Positions 55,801-64,000 of a stretch of 64,000 nucleotides of DNA are shown here, in pieces; position 1 is the stretch's first letter, and each line of letters opens with the position of its first letter. Under the pieces are notes generated by a model. That model ran no database searches and was not told the origin of the DNA. It was given only the letters and a program-made list of their open reading frames with translations. This DNA is from Smallanthus sonchifolius (taxonomy: Eukaryota > Streptophyta > Magnoliopsida > Asterales > Asteraceae). Where the stretch lies: positions 751,501-815,500 of the forward strand of contig CM042042.1 in assembly GCA_023525975.1 (NCBI GenBank). Reading direction: 5' to 3'. The translations under genes and the position numbers were made by a program.

Positions 55801-57179
55801 GTCGGGGAAGTATTCGCTTTGCTTTCGAATACCGACTACCAAGTAAATGGAATCAAACAATTGAAACCTAAGTTGGATGATACAGATAGAATTTGGGTAC
55901 CAGGTATCGGTAGCCTATGTGGAAGGTTATGGATGAAGTCCATAAGCCCAAGTACTCCATTCATCCAGAATCGAATAAAACGTATAAGGATCCCGAGGAA
56001 CTCCATTATGTGGCAAAACATGAAGGGAGAAATTGCTGGGAGATATGTTGGGAATCACCTAAGTGAACGTAAAAACCGCAGATTCCTTAATGGAAATGGG
56101 AGGAGAATTCCATAGGTTTCATTACAAATCTACCCAGAACACCTAACGGCTATGATACTATATGGGTAATCGTCAGTCGTTTGACGAAATCCGCTCACTC
56201 CCTACCAATAAAGGAGACAGATAAAAGTAAGAAGCGTGCGAGGCTAAATATTAAGGAAATTAAGGCTAGGCATGGTATGCCAATTTCCATTTTCTCTAAT
56301 AGGGACAGTCAAATCATGTCAAGAACCTGGCAGTCAGTACAAGAAGCCTTGGGCACACGCCTTGACATGAGCACTGCATATCATTCCCAGAAGAACGGTC
56401 AAGGTAAAAAGGACCATCCAACTTTAAAAGATGTGCTCCGTGCGTGTGTAATCGATTTCGGAGGAAATCGGGATACTCACCACCGTTGGCTGAGTTTTCA
56501 TATAATACCAACTACCATACCAGCATTAAAGCCGCTCCGTTGAGGCTTTGTATGGTTGTAAGTGTCGCTCATCGCTATGTCGGGTAAAGGTTGGCAAAAA
56601 GCATTTGACTAGTCCTGATATTGGCTAGGAAACCATTGATAAGATCGTCAAAATCAAAGATCGTCCGAAAACCACTCAATGCAGACGAAAGAGAGTTGTG
56701 CTAGCAACAGACGAAAGACATTAAAATTCCAAGTGGAAGACAAAGTCATGTTAAAGGTCTCATCTTGGAAAGGAATTGCAAGATTTGACAACTGTGGCAA
56801 GCTTAACCCTAGGTTCGTTGAACCATTTGAAATTTTGACTAGGGTTGGCCCTGTAGCTTACAAGCTCAAGTTGCCACAAGAACTAAGCAATGTACATGAT
56901 ACGTTTCACGTATCAAACCTCAAGAAGTGTTTATCAGACGAGACGTTAATTATACCGCCTGACGAGATTCACATAGACGACAGGTTGCATTTCATCGAGA
57001 AACCGATTGAGATTTCGGATTGGAAAGTTCAAAGACTGAGACGCAGCCGAATCAAACTGGTCAAAGTACGTTGGAACTCAAAAAGTGGTCCTGAGTATAC
57101 ATGGGAACGAGAGGATCAAATGAAAACAAAATACCCCTCCTTGTTTAAGGATGCACCAGTTCAAGATGGCACGAATTGA
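55801..57179 (+). pseudogene. pol: Tekay-like integrase with chromodomain-type C-terminus
   Basis: Scattered frames give RIWVPG, then RLTKSAHSLPIKET and a diverged catalytic core (RHGMPISIFSNRDSQ, GTRLDMSTAYHSQKNGQ; the usual Asp-Arg-Asp reads Asn-Arg-Asp). A clean C-terminal frame (56679-57179) follows, with LKVSSWKGIARF, FVEPFEILTRVGPVAYKL, FHVSNLKKCLSDE and KLVKVRWNSKSGPEYTWERE. The last segment is the chromodomain-like end that steers chromovirus integration. Many stops and frame changes make it non-functional. Confidence 0.85.
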
Positions 57180-57213
57180 ATTTCGGGACGAAATTCTTTT
57201 AACATAGGGAGAA

Positions 57214-59788
57214 TGTGACACCCGACATTTCAGGTTAATATCCGTACACGATATAAACGAGTTTATATTATATTTGTTTTCGTGATTTACCTAATTGCAT
57301 AAATTAGGGCATTAAAGTCTAAGAAAAGCCGTACATTGTCTCATTTTATATTTTGGTAATTCTAAGAGTTACCATTTTACATCGCAAATGACCAGAAAAA
57401 TATATAGGCATATATATTTCACAAACTTTACGTGGAACAGTAAATTATTTTTAGAATAAATTTATAATACCGTGGAGAACCTAAACCAAATTAAATTACC
57501 CTTTTAAAACTATAATTGATATTAATACCCTTAATAAATTTTACACTTAAATCATGGTTTGATTTATTTTAACCCAAACCCCAACCCACTACTTTGACCT
57601 TCTCGGTCGAAGCCAGAGAAAACCCCCCCATTCTCACGTCACTATTTACCTCACATTCAAATTCTTTATACTAAAACCCATACAGCCTATTGCGAAAATT
57701 CAGATGAAACCATACCCCTTTCAATCAAAAGTCTCACTAAACCCTTTTATCACTCATTTTATTACGGCAAACATCCCATTTCTCTCCAATTCGAAGTCCA
57801 ATTTTAAGGCAAAATCCATCACAAATTCGGTGTTTTAAGAAAAGTTTCAAGTGTTTTCTCGAGAATCAAGCTAAGGAGCTCAGGATCATTCTCTATTTTC
57901 TCTCATTATCTTCATCTCTGTTTTAAGGTAAAAACTCAATACTATCTACAATATTTTCTTTTAAAACCGTAGCTAAGCATACAAAATATTCAAACGCAAG
58001 TAAGATAACAAGAAAAGTGTGTCGAATTCAAGTTTAAAACATAAAAATATGCAGGACTGATTCTGTCAATCAGAATTGCAGTAATCGAAACTAGGAGTTT
58101 CGATACCTGTTTCTCAATCGAAACTAGGAGTTTCGATACCAGTTTGATCGAAACTAGGAGTTTCGATACCTATTTGATCGAAACTAGGAGTTTCGATACC
58201 TAGTACTCAATCGAAACTAGGAGTTTCGATACCCAGTTTGCTTAATCGAAACTAGGTAGTTTCGACCTCTGTCCTGTTCAATCGAAACTAGGTAGTTTCG
58301 ATACCTGGTCATCAGTCCCATTTAGAAGTAACTTAGAACTGTTTTTACTACAAAACAAATGTTGAACAACTAAGAAGACATTTTAAACAAACACAACCAG
58401 ATTTACAAAGTCGGTGGACAATTTGCAATATGAGACATTCGGTCTTAACACAATTTACCCTTTCATATCTAGGGTACAAATAGTCAAGCTGACTAGAACA
58501 AATATCGTTACAAGCATACACAAACTCAAGGTGAGTTCACTGTCCCCTTTTAACTTTTAATGTTTTAGAAACATCGGGGGAGAAACATACTTGCATAACA
58601 CGTTTGAAAACACGAAACATCATTACTTGATACATCTTAGAAAACATGGAACACGTACTTATAAACATTTTCATATGGTAACAAGAAAACAAGACCCGAC
58701 CTTTATGTTTGCATGAGTGAACACGTTTGGAGCTCGTAAAGTCCCCTGACCATCATATTTTATAACCATTAGCTAAGGATAGCCTGGGATTCTATGGATA
58801 GTACTATTGGGTCTGACACCCCCGGTCATGGTTAGTCGCGCTAACCATGGGTCCCTCTGGCCAAATGACCGCATAGTGTTCTAATATTGCTCGTGAGGTA
58901 CGAGTGAGGGGCAAAACACCTGGTCTTGGTTTGGTTATGCCTCATGTATGTACATATTATTTGTATTCCTAGCTAGTCTACAAATGGGTCAACATTACTT
59001 GTTTTGTTTATCATATTCATTGAAACGTTTTCGTGCAGATGGATCTGCCAATCACTTATACACCAATGGTTTTGCCATTCGTTTACGTGGAAATGTTTTT
59101 ATCAATGTTTTCAAGGAAAACAGTTTCATATTATGGCCATGTACACATTATCAATGTTTTAAGGAAAAACGACTTATTTTATGACTATGACGTCATCACA
59201 TGTTTTCATTGGGAAAACTACTCGTTTTATGACTATGAAGTCATCACATGTTTTCATTGGGAAAACTACTCGTTTTATGACTATGAAGTCATCACAGGTT
59301 TTCATTGGGAAAACTACTCGTTTTATGACTATGAAGTCATCACATGTTTTCGAGGAAAACAACCTTACATTAAACCCGTGTACATATTTTAAATGTTTTC
59401 AAGGAAAACAGTTTCGTATCATGGCCATGTACACAATATCAATGTTTTCAAGGAAAATCACTTTACATTGCAACATTCAAACCTGTGAACTCACCAACCT
59501 TTGTGTTGACATTTTTAAGTATGTTTTTCAGGTAATTCATAGCCATGGCACGGTTGGAATAGACTAGCTATGTTGGATCAATTCATAGTAGCTGGAAGGA
59601 CGTAGAATATCAAGTCTCAAGTCTATCGTTGATCTAGAAGAACTTAGATCATAGTATTACTTAGTTTTAGTAATTGTATATGTAATCAAGTTTTAGAAAT
59701 CACTATTACAGCTTCCGCTATCATGTAATGAACCAATCGTTGCAACCTGAATTTATTTAATAAGTAAATAAAATTTGGGGGTGTGACA
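57214..59788 (+). mobile_element. LTR 2 of the Tekay-like composite
   Basis: It is 2575 bp and nearly identical to LTR 1. It begins after the polypurine-like TAGGGAGAA. It has seven hairpin units (58084-58305) against five in LTR 1. It is followed by a second PBS, so it serves as 3' LTR of the first unit and 5' LTR of the second. Confidence 0.9.
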
Positions 59789-61922
59789 GATTGGTATCAG
59801 AGCCATGGTTTTAGCGAATTAGGTTTCCTTAGTGATACCTAGGCTCTAACCGGACTCATTTAGGGACCAAGATTTCTAAGACTTGCATCACACTAAAAAC
59901 ACCCAAGACTTGAGCATAGGAATTCCAACCGTTATCGAACAATTTGTGTAGACTATTAGTGTATGGAGTTACACTAGGGTACCATTAGCTACACTAATAC
60001 AATTACATAACACATGTAATGAACACTTAAACACATACAACAATGTGAAAATAATAAACAAATATAATATGTTACTATTCGGATTACGAGTCAAGAATAA
60101 CGGGTACTCAGTATACTGCAACCTTAGAAGATCGAGTTACGAGCTGAGCTTGGACTAAGACGACAACGACCGTCAGTTACCGATCTTGGTATTACAACAG
60201 ACTGAACCCGTACCAAAATTTGTACCCATACCTGCACCATACCGACAACTACTCCAGCTATGGAGGCAAATATCTTTTTAACGTATTTACGATATAAATA
60301 CTCTCCTTCATAAGTTGTCAGATCGGATGCCTAGACTCTCGCCATGAGATATGGCAGACAGGATTGCCCAGACAGAAGGGAATTCAAGGTGGATAAGCAG
60401 GACTAAGTGGGAGAGAACTCCAAGGGTTAGGAGACCCAGACATACATCAGGATCATGTGGATCCATGCATATATACAGACTTGGAGCACAAGTTGCTCGA
60501 CACTCATTTGAGGATCTCTGCCCAACACATAGTGCCTGAATTTCACCATACACATTTTATTTTAAGAGACACTGGTGGTGCCTCTCTACCATTAGCCTCA
60601 TCCGACAACATACAAATTCGACAGATTCAGGAGTATTGGTACACATAATGAAGAGTAATCCGATAAAACAACACACACCCCTGTGCAAATGTGCAAACAC
60701 AATATAACGATTATTTCAAATCCCTTTTGATTAGAAGCTGGGGATAGGAGAAACACTATAGGGATCAGGCAAGGCAAATTATTATTACGGGTGCACACGT
60801 AATCATAATTTGCAGTGCATGGAAACTGTAGTAAGTCTTGCTGTCCAAGCTAATGATCAATCCATGTTCTCAATCACTTGATTAAGGATTGAATCCTATC
60901 AAATCAGACTTCTCAATTAGGTGCTCACAAAGCATTCTCCTAGTTTTGGAGAAACGAGAGAAATTCAAATTGATTTCAACCAATCCTTAGTAAATCCTGA
61001 ACGACGAAGGAATTCGCACATTCATTCTTTGAGATTCTACTTGTCAGGAATGCTTCAAATTGAGCGTTACCACAACTAACACTTACAGTAATTGCACAAC
61101 TATTGTGGGAGATTATAGCGTAATCTCAGGATCCATCATACAGTTCAATCTCACAATTGCTTGAAAGTTACGCCAAGTGTGTTATGCACTAACTTCAGTA
61201 ATAGGGCAGGATATTATTCTGACCCGCATACACATGGCACCTATGGATATTGTGAAAGCTCGACATGAGACAAGTAGGAAATCGGACATTTCAGAATGTC
61301 GGTCAAACAGGATTGCTCTCGCAGCCATTGACATTCAATATACCTTTAAGTCTGACTATTCTCTCTGCAATGGATAAGTCGGGGTTGATGCTCAAGCGAA
61401 TGCCAAAGAAACCTAAGTGTGGACTAACGACTATTGTCGCACTAACCGGAAAACGACATGCAAAACTCTTAAAGGAGTCCCAAAATGCGGAATTTCATGC
61501 TAATCTCATTAGCTCATGATATGCATAAGGGGCGTAAGCTCGAGCTATTCACAACAGGCCACTGTTCACAAAGAGCTGAGAAGAATAATTCATTACTCTT
61601 TTGTACTTGCACTTCCCAAAGGTTCATTTTGATGGATGGATCCCAGATGTAGCCTAGAAGAGAGGTGTGATTGCATCTTTCACTCCTAGTTTTCTATAAT
61701 TGGGAAGCTCTAGAGCATCTATTGTTAAGAAATGATCTCTTGGAGTAGACTCAGTTAGAATACAAAAGTCTCAACGTTTAACACTCATTACCTTAATTTT
61801 ATCCTTGTGCTAAGGATTTTGAGGCTATAACCTATATGAGTGGAATACGTAACAGTAAGTCACCAAAGCACCATTCAAACACTAAGGAAGTGCATACACA
61901 CTGTATGACAAATAGTTGGCTA
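59789..61922 (+). mobile_element. truncated second internal domain
   Basis: It is almost identical to 52986-55121, with single-base differences such as ATATGG/ATAGGG near 61202. It breaks off at GGCTA and continues directly with LTR 3 sequence. No coding function is seen. Confidence 0.88.
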
Positions 61923-62353
61923 ACAACCTTACATTAAACCCGTGTACATATTTTAAATGTTTTCAAAGAAAACAGTTTCGTATCATGGCCATGTACACAA
62001 TATCAATGTTTTCAAGGAAAATCACTTTACATTGCAACATTCAAACCTGTGAACTCACCAACCTTTGTGTTGACATTTTTAAGTATGTTTTTCAGGTAAT
62101 TCATAGCCATGGCACGGTTGGAATAGACTAGCTATGTTGGATCAATTCCTAGTAGCTGGAAGGACGTAGAATATCAAGTCTCAAGTCTATCGTTGATCTA
62201 GAAGAACTTAGATCATAGTATTACTTAGTTTTAGTAATTGTATATGTAATCAAGTCTTAGAAATCACTATTACAGCTTCCGCTATCGTGTAATGAACCAA
62301 TCGTTGCAACCTGAATTTATTTAATAAGTAAATAAAATTTGGGGGGTGTGACA
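61923..62353 (+). mobile_element. truncated LTR 3
   Basis: It equals the last 431 bp of the LTR, ending GGGGTGTGACA before TSD caaat. At three single-base positions it agrees with LTR 1 against LTR 2. Confidence 0.88.
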
Positions 62354-62401
62354 CAAATAGTCACACGAGTCAATTAACATAAAACACCAAGCGCACACAC
62401 T

Positions 62402-62419
62402 CCCCGGCAACGGCGCCAA
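62402..62419 (-). other. primer-binding site of the Athila-like element (tRNA-Asp)
   Basis: On the minus strand TGGCGCCGTTGCCGGGGA lies a few bases after the 5' LTR. It matches all 18 bases complementary to the plant tRNA-Asp 3' end. Confidence 0.88.
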
Positions 62420-62423
62420 AATT

Positions 62424-63772
62424 TGATCGGTGTCGAAGGGATCGGTCAAAGATAAAGAATTAGAGTGTCCTAATCACCTTAAACTAGTTAGGGTAAGAAG
62501 GGTGTCGAACCACGAAAAGTTTGTGGTCGGTGCTTAACTTCAATTAACAATGTTATTTATGAAGTGGTAATGGGTCTTTCTGACCAAACACAAGCAATGA
62601 TTAAGGTGAAATTAACAAATCTAACAAGCAATGATTGTCAACTAGCAAAACGATCACGAGTAATCAAGTAGTAAATAAACGATTTAGATTGTAACAATAA
62701 TTAAAAAGGAATTACACTCGGGTTTCAAGTTCACAAGTAATTAGGGATTATCACACCAACATATGAGTTCAAACAATCAAATGGTTATCCAAATCAAATT
62801 AACCAAATCTAACCAAGAACATCAACATTCATACATCATCGGAAAATAGTGTAAAACAATATTCACGAATGAAATCGAGACAAATGTATGCAATATAGAA
62901 TTAGATTAATCAATAGATTCAACACAAATCAAAGTTCATAGCAATTATCATCTAACGGGGTCAATGGTGCAAGAATTTATCGACTCCCGTGAGTTCATAA
63001 CCATACTAAACACAAAAATTCAAGTATTTCAAACCAAATGATTACAAGAATTGTTTCTCAAAGCTAGCATATGATAAAAACCCTAAAAACTTACAAACAA
63101 TCCACCCGGGAATGATTATCGGTGGATTAGCCGCTTATGGTTGTAGAATTCATCTTCGATTCTTCAATAATTTGGTATCAATCTTCACAATCGATCTTGG
63201 AATAGTGTTTCCTAGCCTCCAATTGCCCCAAAATCGCCCAAAAAGTGTGTAGAAAAAGATTATTTTGAATTTTGGGAGAAACCCCCAATTAAACACTGAA
63301 AATCGGCTGTTTCACTAAAAATCCGCGTCTGAAACGTAATCAGCGTAAGCTTACGCTGGGGGCGTAAGCTTACTCCGCCGAGCTAAAAGCTACTGTTTGG
63401 AAAAGTGACCAGCGTAAGCTTACGTCCCTATGGCGTAAGCTTACGCCCCCTAGGGTATTTCTTAACCAACTTTTTGAATCCGGCTTCTCGAGCTACCCAA
63501 AATTCATATATTATGGGTCTCGTAACTCATTTTCTAGCTCGAGATATGCTTGTTTCAAGTTTTAGCTTCCAGAACTTCCTCATCAGCCTCCATATTTTGC
63601 ATAGTTTCCGATCAACTCCCTCTACTTCCTCCTAAATGCTTCCAAAACACATACTTAGCATCCAAACACCTACAAATCATAAACACATGCAAAGTAATCG
63701 CGTTCCATGCTAAATCACACATAAAAACGTATAGTTAAGCATCATAAACACCCAACGAACACCTACACATCA
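62424..63772 (-). mobile_element. 5' LTR of the Athila-like element (LTR 'C')
   Basis: It is 1349 bp, followed on the plus strand by TSD gcatc (63773-63777). It carries four closely spaced copies of the GCGTAAGCTTACGC palindrome or a one-base variant (63340-63455). Confidence 0.88.
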
Positions 63773-63777
63773 GCATC

Positions 63778-64000
63778 ATCTAGCTGACTAGAGAAACGAG
63801 TAGCCTCCCTATTAACATGTTCCAAAGCAGACTCAGCTTTGGCAACTTGAAGTTCCAAAGCGGCATTATCACGGAGAAGATCAATCTTCTAACATTTGAC
63901 CTCAGAAAGCTCCCGGGTAATTGATTCAACACATTGCGAAGAAGAATGTTCTAAATCAGATACTTGGTGGAATAAGCCAGCACCAAGTGAAAAATGGTTC
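63778..64000 (-). pseudogene. Tat antisense ORF, upstream part (runs off the window)
   Basis: The minus strand reads SDLEHSSSQCVESITRELSE, a stop (TAG at 63891-63889), then LELQVAKAESALEHVNREAT, all coiled-coil in character. The frame reaches the insertion site and resumes in phase at 44502 after one TSD copy is removed. It is the same gene as 43777-44502. Confidence 0.75.

Larger units (their letters stand above)
50477..62353 (+). mobile_element. Tekay-like chromovirus as LTR-internal-LTR-internal-LTR
   Basis: The order is LTR 1 (50477-52985), internal 1 (52986-57213), LTR 2 (57214-59788), truncated internal 2 (59789-61922), truncated LTR 3 (61923-62353). A single perfect TSD caaat (50472-50476, 62354-62358) bounds the whole composite. 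Lineage is judged from the tRNA-iMet type PBS, the TGTGACACCC LTR start and the integrase C-terminus of the internal domain. Confidence 0.9.
44503..63772 (-). mobile_element. Athila-like Ty3/gypsy retrotransposon, interrupted and pol-less
   Basis: The LTRs (44503-45864, 62424-63772) and perfect 5-bp TSD gcatc (44498-44502, 63773-63777) define the element. The PBS TGGCGCCGTTGCCGGGGA (minus strand, 62419-62402) is an exact complement of the plant tRNA-Asp 3' end. gag and protease remain (50388-47579); reverse transcriptase, RNase H and integrase are absent. A Tekay-like element sits between the PBS and gag. The insertion target is the Tat antisense ORF, whose frame continues across the site. 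Confidence 0.9.

Overview
This window is nuclear DNA of a flowering plant, most likely an AT-rich, repeat-dense dicot of the Asteraceae type. The family assignment is an impression from the retrotransposon LTR style; the plant assignment is firm, because the window holds an intron-rich GH1 gene, a chloroplast FtsY fragment, organelle DNA insertions and plant-specific transposon lineages. Only one host gene looks intact. It is a 12-exon GH1 beta-glucosidase on the minus strand (14250-18803). A 5'-truncated, transposon-disrupted copy of the chloroplast signal-recognition-particle receptor (cpFtsY) lies at 9406-11425. Almost everything else is mobile DNA in various states of decay.

Layout. 1-1815: a fold-back, an AT-rich minisatellite and AT-rich DNA. 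1816-2527: a CACTA transposon end with arrays of perfect palindromes. 3900-4426: a second CACTA end. 4495-6443: a solo LTR. 7140-7345: an inserted plastid ndhA scrap. 9406-11425: the cpFtsY pseudogene, hit by a CACTA fragment. 11896-14100: a Helitron, a MULE-type MITE and a hAT transposase relic. 14250-18803: the beta-glucosidase. 19030-21420: organelle-like DNA with a trnM pseudogene, joined to a hAT transposase relic. 24041-25822: a PIF/Harbinger element with complete ends and a dead transposase. 26116-27670: a solo LTR inserted in a GGT-rich element. 28300-36800: AT-rich DNA with SINEs, a fold-back MULE MITE, three nested Helitrons, LINE tails and a CACTA end.

37000-64000 is one Russian-doll retrotransposon. 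A Tat-lineage Ty3/gypsy element with gag-pol on the plus strand and an intron-containing antisense ORF on the minus strand is interrupted by an Athila-like element on the minus strand (44503-63772, 5-bp TSD gcatc). That element is itself interrupted by a Tekay-like chromovirus arranged LTR-internal-LTR-internal-LTR (50477-62353, 5-bp TSD caaat). Removing each insertion together with one TSD restores the continuity of the sequence it interrupted.

The most interesting unexplained structure is in the LTRs. Three different LTRs (4495-6443, 26116-27670, 50477-52985) carry a 5'-splice-site-like GGTGA(G/A)T(T/A)C whose exact reverse complement recurs 0.36-0.95 kb downstream, beside a shared box CACC..C....TGAC.TTTT and, in two of them, just before a 3'-splice-site-like CAG. 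The arms change in step between the LTRs. Several LTRs also carry tandem arrays of short perfect hairpins of unrelated sequence, one with compensatory changes. All reading was done by eye; no alignments or database searches were run.
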